A stretch of 64,000 nt of DNA from Okapia johnstoni (lineage: Eukaryota; Chordata; Mammalia; Artiodactyla; Giraffidae): NCBI GenBank assembly GCA_024291935.2, contig CM044315.1, positions 80,148,385-80,212,384 of the forward strand, in the 5' to 3' direction. Positions 45,216 to 56,862 of this stretch are shown here, piece by piece (position 1 is the stretch's first letter; each line of letters opens with the position of its first letter). Both the position numbers and the translations under genes were made by a program. The notes below the pieces were generated by a model. The model searched no databases, had not been told where the DNA came from, and was given only the letters and a program-made list of their open reading frames with translations.

Positions 45216-46234
45216 CTGTGGACAGGGGAGGGAGGCAACTGTTAGAGGTCACCTAAGGGTTCCCAGAAGATGTTTGCTGATGAGCTGAAGGCACGTGGTC
45301 CTGGGGTTAAGATGGGGGAGGGAGCTCCGCACACAAGGCTGGGCCACTGGCCTAACTTTCTCCTTGAGAAAGGAGATGCAGGCGGGAGAACAGTCATGTG
45401 CACACGCCTCTACCTGGTGTCTGCCCGGCACTCGCATGCAGCTCCTTCCTCAGGCTTCCCTGGCCCTTCCTTAGCAGTCTCAGCTGGCTTGTGAAAGCTC
45501 TGCAGTCAGGCCTCAGGGACATGCACCCTCAGGTATGGGCCTTGCCAGGGAGCTGGGGCATCAGTCTCCCCAAGAATGGGAGTGCCGGTTAAAGAGAGAG
45601 ACCACATGCTGACTCTGTGCCCCCATCAAGCAGACACCAGGAAGCAAAGGAGGGGACACCAATGGCGAAGAGCTCAAGTGGTCCCAGCCAGGTCCCCCGC
45701 TCAGGCCACTTGGCCTCATTTTCTGAGACCACCTTCCCCTCACTTCCTCCCTCTAACACTGCTGATCCCTAATCCTGTTCTTGCCAGGCTGTCTCTACCT
45801 CCTTACATCTTCAAGCCCTGTGACCTGGTGCCTGCCCACCTGCTCTCCACTCAGTCTGTCCATAGCAAGGGCCCTGTGATGTCTCTGCTATCAGATCCTA
45901 TGACCATATTCAGGTCTCGTTCTTCTTGGCCTCTCTCTGACTCTGGCAATGATGACTGCTCTCCTTTCAAACTTCGGTATAACAAGAGCATTATAGTATA
46001 ACAGATGATGCTATCAGCCTTGGACTCAAATCCTGGCTCTGTTGCTTATGAGTTCTGTGACCTTAGGTAAATAACCTAGCTGTCTTTGGGCTTTAGTTTC
46101 CTCATCTTTAAAATGAAGATGGTAATTCCTACAGTGCAGAATTGTTAGGAAGATAAAAAGATAATGTACATAAAGACCTAAAGGTAAGTAAGCTGGTACC
46201 ACCACAGTGGGAAACATCTTCATATCAAATAAAG

Positions 46235-46830
46235 ATGTAGCTGTGCACAGACAAACACCTTGCAACTCTACTCCTAGGTGGACAGCATCAGAAAAGTCAC
46301 ACATTTGTTTAAGGAAACATGTACAAGAACATTCATTGCAGAACTGTTTGTAATAGCAAAATGCTGGAGGCAACCTAAAAGTCCACCAAAGGAAAACAGA
46401 TTAAATGTGGTATATGGAATACTCTACAGTAGTTACAAAATCAATGACCTAGAGTAACCTGTACCAATACAGATAAATCTGAAGAGTATAAGTAAAAAAA
46501 TCAGTTTGAAAGACACATATATGTATGCAATACTGTTTATAAAGTTCAAAAACATGCAAAAACCATGCCATATTTTTAATGGATATTTAAATAGGCTGTA
46601 GAAATTTATAAACAGGCATGAAGCCATAACACCAAAACCAGGATACTGGTCTCCTGGAGGAGGCGGGGGATGAGTAGGAAAGGTTACATAGAGCTTGAAC
46701 TGTATCTCATGTGTTATTTCTGAACTGAGTAGAGAGTACGTGGGTATTCATTATATCAGTCTTTATGCTTTCTTATAAACCTGAAATACTTCATGTAAAG
46801 AAAGGATGCCTCCAAAATTAAACACAACAA
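46235..46830 (+). repeat. Diverged mammalian L1 fragment, sense
   Basis: 'ggcaacctaaaagtccacca', 'ttaaatgtggtatatggaat' and 'cattgcagaactgtttgtaa' match the common L1 3' UTR/ORF2-end wording. The copy is old. Confidence 0.65.
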
Positions 46831-46855
46831 TCTTTTAATTTTTTTTCCTTTTTTA

Positions 46856-47135
46856 AAAAAATTATTTATTTTTAATTGGAGGATAATTGCTTCACAATAT
46901 TGTGTTGGTTTCTGCCATACGTCACCATGAATCAGCCAGAGGCATACATATGTCCATTTCCTGTTGAACCTCCCTCCTACCTCCCACTTCATCCCACCCC
47001 TCCAGGTTGTCACAGAGCATCAGATTGAGCTCCCTGCTGACATACAGCAAATTCCCACTGTCTGTTTTACATATGGTGATACATACGTTTCCATGCTACT
47101 CTCTCAATTTGTCCTACCCTCTAATCTCATAATTT
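46856..47135 (-). mobile_element. Ruminant L1 3' end, antisense
   Basis: 'ttaattggaggataattgct', 'caatattgtgttggtttctg', 'ggttgtcacagagcatcaga' and 'tgacatacagcaaattccca' match the young ruminant L1 3' region, and a T-rich start marks the antisense poly(A). Orientation follows from that. Confidence 0.7.
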
Positions 47136-48677
47136 TTTAAAAGATGGAGTGGAAAATACTGTCAGATGCAGCCAAGAGGTCAAGTTAAGGAGTGAAAAGT
47201 ATCATGGGGCTCTCATGGGAAGCACTGAGCAGTTTCACTGAAGTGGTGGTGGGTGGGGGGAAAGACATTCTTCAGGAGTAAATGGTGAGGAAGAGGAGAC
47301 CATTGGCATGGGCAATCTTTCCAGAAGTCGAACGAGAGAGGGTCAGGGTGACATTCCTTTAAGGAACGTTCTATACTAAGTGACTTCAGACACACTTTAC
47401 AGTGGGGTTTGGGGAAGGTCACAGATCCCCTCCATTTCCTACCTGTAAGGAAAAGCATACTGCTGCTAACTGACCAAGGCCAAGGCTATGGACTGGGTGT
47501 TTGTTTGTTTTTTTTTTCTAGGAGGGGAACCTTAGCAGAATGGTCATAAACTATGGGGTACTTTTTCTTGCTGGATGATGGGCTCTGTATTGGCCTTTCC
47601 TGCCAAGATCAGAATCTCAAGTGAGGGTTTACAAGAAAAGTGAGGCTGCTTGGCTCCCTGCACCCATGAAAAAGGAGTTCATATGGTTCCACCCAACCTT
47701 GGAGGTTTTGAAGGTCAAGACTCCAGTTCAAGACTATCCTTTTGTTGGCCACTGTTTTCTTTTCAGGGAGGGGTGGGCTGGCTGAGTAGAGGGTTTGGGC
47801 ATTCTGGAGTCTGCTAGCTAAACGATATCACCCTTTAACAGTCATCTTATTTAATTCTGACCACAACCTAATACGGTGGTCTTATTCTCTCCATGTAACT
47901 GATGAAAAAACTAAATCAAAAACATGTGAGCAACTTGTCCATGGTCACGGCTAGTAGAGAGGTAGAACTGGGGTCTGATCCTTCTATGTGTGATGTAAAG
48001 CCAAAAATCTACCATGCCCTGAAATAGGGGCAGAAAAGCTGACACAGAAACAGAACTGTCAAACTTTCAGTGATGCGAAAGCCTTTTGTCAGGAGCTGCA
48101 TGGTAAGGTCCTTGAGGCAATGGAAGGGGACAGTTCTGAGAGCATAGGAGGGAAAGGTTAGCCTTGGACAGGATAAGGAAGGATTGGAGGGGAGGCTACA
48201 TAAGGTGAAAAACATCAGGAGGGGTTGATGGAGGGGTCTGGGGGCAGTCAGGGGGTACGGCCTCTATTTCCCCTGCGATGTCCCCCCTCATGGCTAGTCC
48301 TCTAGTGCAGATGTCTCAGGCACCCCTTTTGGGTGGTCTCACAGCACTGTGTTCTTCTCTCATCAGAGGCCTTACTGTCCTGCCCTGCAAGTACCTGTGT
48401 CTGCGTCAGACTGGAGCTTTGCTAGGGGGAGGACCACATCTGTCTACTCCACTACTGTGTACCTAGCCCCCAGCAGAGTGGAAAGCTCTGAGTAAACAGT
48501 CCACTAAAGAAGTAGGAAAAAAGAAAGGGCAGGAAAAAGGGAGAGGAGGTAGGGCATTGTTGTGTGTGGGGGTCCCCAGCAGGGAGACTTCCGAGGGTAC
48601 AGCCCTGCCCTGAAGCCCAGGGAGGTAACCTGGGAGACAAGATGTTAATATAGAGTGGGACAGGGTGCCCAACATAC

Positions 48678-48772
48678 CTTGACCTTTGATCCCAAAGGGC
48701 GGCACAAATTCCCGGATCCTAGCCCACTTGCGGAAGGAGTCATCCAGGAACATGGGTGCTGGCTTGGAGAAC
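48678..48772 (-). CDS. ST3GAL3: ST3GAL3 coding exon (first in this window)
   Basis: ST3GAL3 transfers sialic acid from CMP-Neu5Ac in alpha-2,3 linkage to galactose of Galbeta1-3/4GlcNAc in the Golgi. This 95-nt exon encodes FSKPAPMFLDDSFRKWARIR then EFVPPFGIKGQ, between split arginine and aspartate codons. The acceptor is gtattccag and the donor CAAG|gtatgt. The seven exons in the window total 826 nt, about residues 101-375 of a 375-residue protein. The missing 100 residues are the cytoplasmic tail, transmembrane anchor and stem. Their exons are not found up to position 64000. Confidence 0.96.
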
Positions 48773-51439
48773 CTGGAATACAACAGGGCTGTTGAGGGTC
48801 CCAGGGTGCACTAGGCTGCAGTGCTGGCTGGCATCTGTCTTGACAGTGGATCTGCTGGAAGCCAGCCTCTATGTTCCAGCACCCCCTGGCGACCCCAGTC
48901 TACTCATTGGGTAGTTCCTACTTGGGGTCTGATAGGCCTTGTTCAGCGGAGCCTGGGTTTGGAGGAGAGGGCCTGGCCAGTTCATATGTGGCCAGCTGCT
49001 GGAGTGAAGAGACAGGATGCACTCAGCAGGGATCAACATCCCCGAGTTGGATGCTCTTTGGCAGGTTATCCACGCCTGCATCCATCCCACAAGCATGGCT
49101 GTCCTCGCTGTTCCTGCAAGCTGGGAACTCAAAGATGAGATGCTGTCCAGTGAGCAGAAGAATACCCTCGAATACAGCCAGTGCAGAGAGACAGAATTTG
49201 GGAGAGAATTCTGGGAGGTGGACCACCCAGGGTGAGGAGGAAGGAGACTCCATGGTGAGAGGGCAAAGCAGATGAACAGCCATAGGAGCTGGAGGTTTGA
49301 CAGAAGGGAAGAATTGTAGTATCCTGCAGCTGAGAGGCAGGCAGGGCTGAGGAGAGGCTTCAGAGGAGCAGAAGCCTGAGCACTCTGCTGGCAGAGAGGA
49401 GGACAAGGGCAACACTAAGCTCCCAGGGGCACGGAGCTTATAGGGAGGGCAGATTTTGGTCTGGAGGAAAGATGGGAGGGAAAAGGGGAAGAGGGGGAAG
49501 CCTGAAGTGATGCTGAGCTTGGGAGAGAAACTTGGGAACTTCTTGGGAAGCCAGGGAGTGGGCAGGGCAGAGGGGAGGCTGGAGGTAGGGATGGCATCAG
49601 AGGGGTGCAGAAGGAAGTGAGGGCAGAGTGAGAGGAACGGGAGGAATCAAGCTCTTCAGAGATGCTTGGACAACACAACCCCACTAGAACCTGGCACCCT
49701 GGTTTTGAGACCTTGAAAAGGCAGCCCTGGAGATGGCCAGCACCTGGTCACTTCCTGGGTGTGGACCTCTGCTCAGGGCCTTCCTGGCTAAGAATGAAGG
49801 AGTACAGGCCTAGGCCTCGGTGGCTGTCTCTGTTTGTAACAGCCTGAGTCACCCCACTGAAAAACTGAAGACCGGAGGAAGGGGCTCTCCTGGCCCAGAA
49901 GTTAGAACTCACCCCTCCCAGCGAACTCTAACCTTAGCATTCATTTCTCATTCCCATCATCACTAACATCGTTACAATCACCAGGCCCAGGGGGAATCAC
50001 AGCAGTAATCACTTGGAGGTCTAACCTTCTTGGAGATTTTGAAGCGAACTTGAAAGAGGCAGAAAAGTTTCAGTGCTGCTCCCTCCCCATCCTTTGCTGC
50101 CAGGAAGAAGCTGTCAACACGTGACAGCACGGGAGGGAGGGCCGTTCCTGTACACTGGCTTTCTTCCCAGCTCACTCCCCTTCTGAGTACAAGAGTCATT
50201 CATGTTTCTCATACCTGGTACACACAGTCTAAGTGAATCAATACATTTGATGTTTTACCAGAGGCCCTGAGGATCCTGGCCAGAGTCCACAAGGTCCCTG
50301 CATAAGCCTGGGGCAAGCACCTCTGTGTCAGGCTTGAGCTTATAAAAGTTTTGCAGTTTCTCAGTCAGGCATGGACAGGATTTTATCTGCTTCCCAGGAT
50401 ATTGGATGTTATATGCTAGCAAAATCTCCTAAGATCTAGCCAAATGATCTCAATACATTATTTTCTTTGTCTTCTCCCTTCTCCCATCTTTCCAGCTGAT
50501 TAGAAAGTTCATTATGTTAATTGTTACTAAAAAAAAACCCTGTATTTTTGGTGTGGCTTGTAATATGTGTTAATTCTGGGGAAAAGATACAAATAGGCAT
50601 GCACACACACACACAAGTAAAAATACTCATAATTCTACAACACAGAGACAATTAACCTTGGGTATATTTCTGTACTGATTTTCCTCTTCCCATATTATTT
50701 TTTAGATTGTTCTGTAGACTGCTTTTTTCACCTGATAATATTATGAAAATATTGCTCTGTAAATAGAACACAAACCATTCTGCTGGTAACCTGAATAAAA
50801 AATGATCCCCCTAACAGAATGTACAGGGATACACAAATGAAAAGATATGTTGAAACCATTAGATTTTATATCTCTTTTCTCTTAAGCTGATTTCCTTGTT
50901 TATAGTGATATTAACATAATTATGTTAATATCCACACATATCGATACATATACAAAATGCAGAGGGCAGATTCAAGATAATACCACCAGTATTATTACTA
51001 ACACTATCATTACTAAAAATGATTTAAAGTTTCTTTATAGTTATCTTTGCCTTACGGTATATCCCACTAGAGAAGTACGGATAAACTATTTTGCTTTTGC
51101 AAAATTATTTTGAAATAACCCTGCTGAGTTCACTCCATCAACAATACATAGTTGGGTTCACACGTTTCACTTTGTGCCTTAGAATTTGCTTCTCCCTCAT
51201 TTTAATTTAATTCTGTTTTATGATGACATACAGCTACAGAATTCCAGAACTAAATTCACAAAGCAAGATATATTCAGAGAAATCAAACTTTCATTTCTGT
51301 CTGACTCCTGTTACTTTTATTCCCATTTAGTATTTATTTTTATTAGTTTTTAATTTTTCCTCCATTGTTTTTTTTGAGATAAGCAAATACATATGTGTGT
51401 GAATTCCTATGCCCTTCTATATTCAGTAAAATGTAACAT

Positions 51440-52430
51440 ATACACTGTTTTACTTTTTGATTTTTTTCACTGATATTCAATATACTCTGGTGATCAATGC
51501 ACAGCAGTAGACAGAGTTATATACTTGATGATACCTCATTATGGTTATGTACATATACTATTCAGTCAGTTCCCTGGGTTGTTTCTGGTCTTTCTTAGAG
51601 TAGGTACCACTAACAATTGTAGCAATGAACAAGCATGCCTCCATCTTTTTTTATTTGCCAGTGTATCTTTGGAATAGATTCCTAGAGTTGGGTTTGCTGG
51701 ATCAAAGGGAAAATGCATATATACAGTTTTGATCCACAGCCAAACTCCCCTCTACCAGGACGTATGACGGTATCATATCCACCACAGCCTCCCCAACAGA
51801 GTATACTGTTGAACATTTCAATTTTGCCAGTCTGACAAATAGTATCTCAGTGTGGTTTTAATTTGTATTCCTTTTACTGTGCTTTGAATTGAACATCGTC
51901 ATATATGGAAGGGCCATTTGCAGTTCTTTTTCTGTGAATTTTGTTCATATCTCTTGCCCATTTTCCCAAAGGGTTACTGGTCTTTTTCTTCTATTTGTCC
52001 CAGCTTTATTAAGATATAATTGACTATAAATGATATATAACACTGTGTAAGTTTAAGGTGTACAACATTGATCTCACACACATACATGGCAATATGATTA
52101 CCACCACAGCATTAGCTAACAATCTTCTCTCTCTCTCTTTTGAAGCTCTTGGTATATTATATATATATAAACCATTTGAGATGCGATTACAAATGAATTT
52201 CTGAGTTTGTTGATTTATTCACTTGGCTTGTGGCGTTTTCTTGCTTTATTTTTTCCCCCTTTTAACAATAGATTTTTTTTTAATGCAGTCAACTTATTAA
52301 TCTTTTCCCTTATTGCTTCTGGGTTTTGAGTTTTAGTTTAAAAGGCTTTCTTCATTCACAGGTTATATTTCCCTCTTTGTTAGAATTCCATTGATCTCTT
52401 TAGTCTCTCTTGCCAGGATGCTGTACCCTC
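51440..52430 (-). repeat. Old mammalian L1 fragment, antisense
   Basis: 'gagttgggtttgctggatca', 'tatctcagtgtggttttaat', 'ttcatatctcttgcccattt' and 'ttaagatataattgactata' are standard antisense L1 blocks in order. The copy may be a composite of two subfamilies. Confidence 0.75.
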
Positions 52431-52530
52431 TTGTTCCATTGGCTTTTGTCTCATCCATAAGGCAAAATCCAATCAAAGATTAATCAAATCTGACACTCAT
52501 ACACTTTATAAACTCAAAGTGCTGCTAGAA

Positions 52531-52552
52531 CACACACACACACACACACACA
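52531..52552 (+). repeat. (CA)11 microsatellite
   Basis: Eleven CA units. Confidence 0.95.
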
Positions 52553-52875
52553 GACTGGTTCCCCTACAAATTCATGGACTTGAGCCTTAGGTGAGCCCTT
52601 ACACTTGCTTAGTCGCTATTGTAATCTTCTTCACTTTCATGAACTCTATCCTTTTTCAGCCTTATCTAAGCAAACATCTCTTCTTTTCTCTCACTTCACA
52701 GACAAAATCAAGCTTATCAGATAGGAACTCCTTGCACTTCTTACTTTCTCACCTCACTTCAAATCCATTAAAGCTGGTCTCTCCATCACGCTATGCAGCC
52801 CACTCCTGTCTGTTTCCCGCTAAGCATACAGTAAGCTCAAGTCTCTCCTATGTGAAAACTAACTCTAATGGCATA

Positions 52876-53625
52876 AAGTGAAGGGAAACTAAAGAGCCTC
52901 TTGATGAGGGTGAAGGAGGAGAGGGAAAAAGCTGGCTTAAAACTCCACATTCAAAAAACCAAGATCATGGCATCTGGTCCCATCACTTCATGGCAAATGA
53001 AGGGGTGGGGGGGATAGAAGCAATGACCTATTTTCTCTTCTTGGGCTCCAAAATCACTGCAGATGGTGACTGCAGCCATGAGATTAGAAGATTGTTGCTC
53101 CTCAAAGGAAGGCTATGAAAACCCTAGACAGTGTATTAAAATACAAAGACATCACTTTGCTGACAAAGGTCCGTATACAAAGCTATGGTCTTTCCAGTAG
53201 TCATGTATGGATGTGAGAGTTGGACTATAAAGAAAGCTGAACACTGAAGAACTGCTGCTTTCAAATTGTGGTGCTAGAGGAGACTCTTGAGAGTCCCTCG
53301 GACAGCAAGGAGATCAAACCAGTCAATCCTAAGGGAACTCAACCCTGAATAGTCACTGGAAGGACTGATGCTGAAGCTGAAGCTCCAGTATTTTGGTTAT
53401 CAGATGCAAAGAACCAACTCATTGGAAAAGACCTTGATGCTGGGAAAGACTGAAGGCAGAAGGAGAAGAGGGTAAGAGAGGATGAGATCGTTGGATGGCA
53501 TCACCGATTCAATGGACATGAACTTGGGCAAACTTCAGGAGATGGTGAGGGACAGGGAGGCCTGGAGTGCTGCAGTCCAGGGGGTCACAAAGAGTCAGAC
53601 ACAACTTAGTGACTGAACAACGACA
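52876..53625 (+). mobile_element. BovB (RTE) LINE, 5'-truncated 3' part
   Basis: The copy covers the end of the reverse-transcriptase ORF and its tail: 'aaaactccacattcaaaaaa', 'ggcatctggtcccatcactt', 'catgtatggatgtgagagtt', and the terminal 'gagtcagacacaacttagtg' followed by an (AAC)n-like tail. It carries stop codons and indels, so it is inactive. BovB is a squamate/ruminant RTE lineage. Confidence 0.92.
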
Positions 53626-56310
53626 ACAACAAACTAACTAACTCAAACTCTCCTGACCATGTACCCATGCTACCAATCTCTCTCCATCCTTTCATGGCAA
53701 AGCTTCGAGAAAGAGAGGTGGATATTCTGTCTCAGCTTCCTCATCTCCTACTCACTCCTTGATCTACTGCTATCTGGATTTTATTCCTCTAAGACTAGTT
53801 GTGTTCTATCAACCTTGTATTATTTGTAGCTCCCTGAACATGCTGGTTTTCATGGATTTACATATGCAGTCTCTGCCTGAAATGTAGCCCCATCACCATT
53901 CTCTGTATTACCCCATCCCCTTTCCTCTCTATTTGCCTGGAAAATCCCTTCTCAATCTTAAGGTTCAGAGGCTGCTTTCCTTTGACAGCCTTCCTCACTC
54001 CCCCAGGCAGACCTGTACTCTTCCACTAGGATTTCCACTGTGCTTTGTTCAGCCCCCAGGAGGTGGCTCAGTGCCTGTGGAGGCCTTGGAAGCTGAGCGG
54101 GGGCCATAAACAACAGGAAATGGGGTGGGGTGATGGTAAAGGTGGTGTATTCGTGTGTTTGTGTTAATTGTGCAGGCGGTCTGGGCAAAGCCCCATGCTA
54201 CACCTGGAGGAGAATTCCAGGGCTTCTGTCCAGAGACTAGTGCCAGTCTGGAGGCCCAGCCAGGATAGAGGTGGCCCTTGAGGTGCAGAATAACTGGCCA
54301 GACTAGCAGGGTTGTGGGATGCCTGACCTGCTTGCCCTGGCCTAGGGGGTAGTGGAACAGGGTGGGGCAGGCTCCAGCAGACAGGCCCCAGCCCGCCAAC
54401 TCTGCCAGCTCTGCTGAGAACCTCAGCACGCGAAGCAGCCTTGGGATCAGGTTTCAGGAGGGTTTGTGTGACTGCTTGAGAAGGAACAGGGGAATGAGGA
54501 GGCGGAAGCTGCACTGGGATCTGTCTTTTTCTTCTTGGACAGTAGAGCATAGTAGAGTGGAGACTTGGGACTCTAGGAGAGTACATACTAAGGGTGGGTC
54601 TGACCCCCTGTGCCTCTCACAGCAAGGCTGGAACCCCAGGACCCATGTGGCTGCCCTGCCCACCTACCTATAAACTGAGAGAGGATGATGACTTGGCACA
54701 TTAGTCAGTCAGCCAGCCAGGATGGGCAACCCAGGACCTCCTTACCCTCAACACACACAAAGGACTCTCCCAGCTCATTTAATGCCCAGCAGTGTGGCGG
54801 AGGTGCAGTGTAGAAAGTGAATGTCCTCAATCCTGGTTCACCCATCTAAACCATTTCCTAAGGCCCGGAACATCAAGCCTGTGCCCAGAGACCAGCAAGG
54901 AAGTTAACTGGGTCTCACTAACAAGGAGGGAAGTGGCTCTTTATGGGCACCAGCAGACCCAGAGCAGGGTCTTCCTCCTAGTTCCTACCAACCCAGCAGA
55001 GAAAGCTGCCTCCAGATGTGGGCTTGCTGGATTAAGGCAACACACAGCTTTGGCCCTCCATCTGCGCCTACTGGGTTGGGTTACCAGCCTTCTGGCTACT
55101 TCTCACAGTAAGTATGAAGAGCCCAAGCAGCTCAGGAGACACAAGGAAAGCAGAGCCCAGGAGTGGGTCCTGACACCAGGGGCCACAGCACAGCAGTCTG
55201 CCAAAAGAGTGAGACTGTCATCCAACAGGGTAAAAGCCAAACCCCAGAGATCCTCCTTTTTAGAACCTGCTCTGGGGAGTGAAGGGGTGGACAAAGCAGA
55301 GGGACACATGTTCTCTAGAATCAATCCAATCTCATTTGGGATCTCGCTGTGGCAGCCCCACCATAAATGGCCCTGCACTGTCAGACTCTGGTATATGTTC
55401 AAGCAAGCCAGATGAGCACTTTGCCAATGCCTTGTCCAGCTTCCATTCTGCTGTCACTTCTCCTGCTAACACACCTGAATGGGTCCCGCGGAAGAGTAGG
55501 AGTTAGAGGAGAAAGGGTCGTGAATCTGCAAGATAGGTGGATTTATGTCCTTTGAGAAGAGGCAGGAAAGGCAAAACAGCGAGAGAGACTACTGAGGCCG
55601 CCAGAGCGGACCAGCACCCACCAAGGGCAGTGGAGCTTCAGCCTGGCCCCCACCCAGTGACCTGCCCTCTAGTCCCATCCAGGCAGGTGCAGAATGAGGA
55701 AGGAATGAATGGGCAAGTGTGTTCTGACTGGGTGCAAATTGGGTACAAGGCAGCTGAGGAGCAGGCTCTGCACAGAGGGAAAAGGCCAGGGCGGGGCATG
55801 CGTCAGCACTGCAGGGGTTGGCCTGACGCCCCAAGGCAGTGTCAGGACCAATTTCAAGCTGGATCATCACTGGTAACTTGGGGCACTCAGTTCATGCTCT
55901 TTCTTGTTGGCACCTTACAGTGGATATCTGTGTTCCTTCCTCCTTCTTCTGTAAAGCACCCACTTCTTATTCCATATGGTCCTAGTTGAGCTGACTCCCC
56001 ACTGCTGCTTAGATGGGCACGTGGAATAGGCTGACCACTCAAGATACTTCACCTCTTGGAACCACAGTAATTGACTTGACAATGGGCACTTGACCCAAGT
56101 AGGATGAATCAAATTCTTCTCTGGGCTTTAATATTTGGACCCTAAGGGATATGAGGGTCTCTCTTTTTCTCTGAGATAGTGAGCTGTAAAGACTGCATTA
56201 GCCTAGAACAGGGCTTTTGCAAATCATGGCCCAAAGGCCAGCTGCCTGTTTGTATAAATAAAGTTTTATTAAAACACATATAAATAAAGTTTTATTAAAA
56301 CACAGCCACA

Positions 56311-56526
56311 GGGCTTCCTTGGTGGTTTAGTGGTAAAGAATCTGCCTGCTAATTCAAGAGCCTGAGGTTTGATCCCTGGGTTGGGAAGATCCCCTGGAGA
56401 AGGGAATGACAATCCACTCCAGTGTTCTTGCTTTGGAGAATTCCGTGGACAGAGGAGCCTGGTGGGCTACAGTCCATGGGGTTGCAGAGTAGGACATGAC
56501 TGAGTGACTAACATTTTCACTTTCAC
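56311..56526 (+). mobile_element. Bov-tA SINE (nested)
   Basis: It begins gggcttccttggtggtttag and ends with the gactgagtgactaacatttt tail. It lies directly before a CHR SINE. Confidence 0.9.
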
Positions 56527-56862
56527 AGAGCTTCTCTGGTGGCTCAGTTGTAAAGAATCTGCCTGCCAATGTGGGAGACCCAGGTTTTATCCGTGGTTGG
56601 GGAAGATAACACACATGCCTCAGAGCAACTAAGCCCATGCACCACAACCACTGAATCTGTGCTCTAGAGCCCATGAGCCAAAATACTAAAACCCATGTGC
56701 CTAGAGCCCGTGCTCCACAACATGAGAACCCAAAGCCACAGAAATGAGAAGCTTGCACACCACAAATAGAGAGTAGCTCCTGTTTGATGCAACTAGAGAA
56801 AAGCCCCTGCAGCAACAAAGACCCAGCACAACCAAAAAAAAAAAAAAAAAAAAAAAAAAACA
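56527..56862 (+). mobile_element. CHR-type SINE with long A tail (nested)
   Basis: It begins gagcttctctggtggctcag and ends in a run of about 27 A (56834-56860). The string cacagccaca at 56301-56310 recurs at 56875-56884 and brackets both SINEs. Confidence 0.88.

Larger units (their letters stand above)
45216..48677 (-). other. ST3GAL3: ST3GAL3 intron (3.5 kb)
   Basis: Contains a MIR-like piece (about 45985-46150), old L1 sense sequence (about 46235-46830), a ruminant L1 3' end in antisense (about 46856-47135), an old unassigned repeat (about 47140-47460), and a MIR-like piece (about 47830-48010). Confidence 0.75.

Noticed and set aside
53040..53600. Reverse-transcriptase-like wording suggesting an active LINE
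   Set aside because: The BovB copy is 5'-truncated and frame-broken, so it is only a fossil.
54792..55415. Plus-strand open frame of 207 codons within the ST3GAL3 intron
   Set aside because: No family resemblance, no splice signals that would join it to anything, and unusual composition for a protein. Chance frame.
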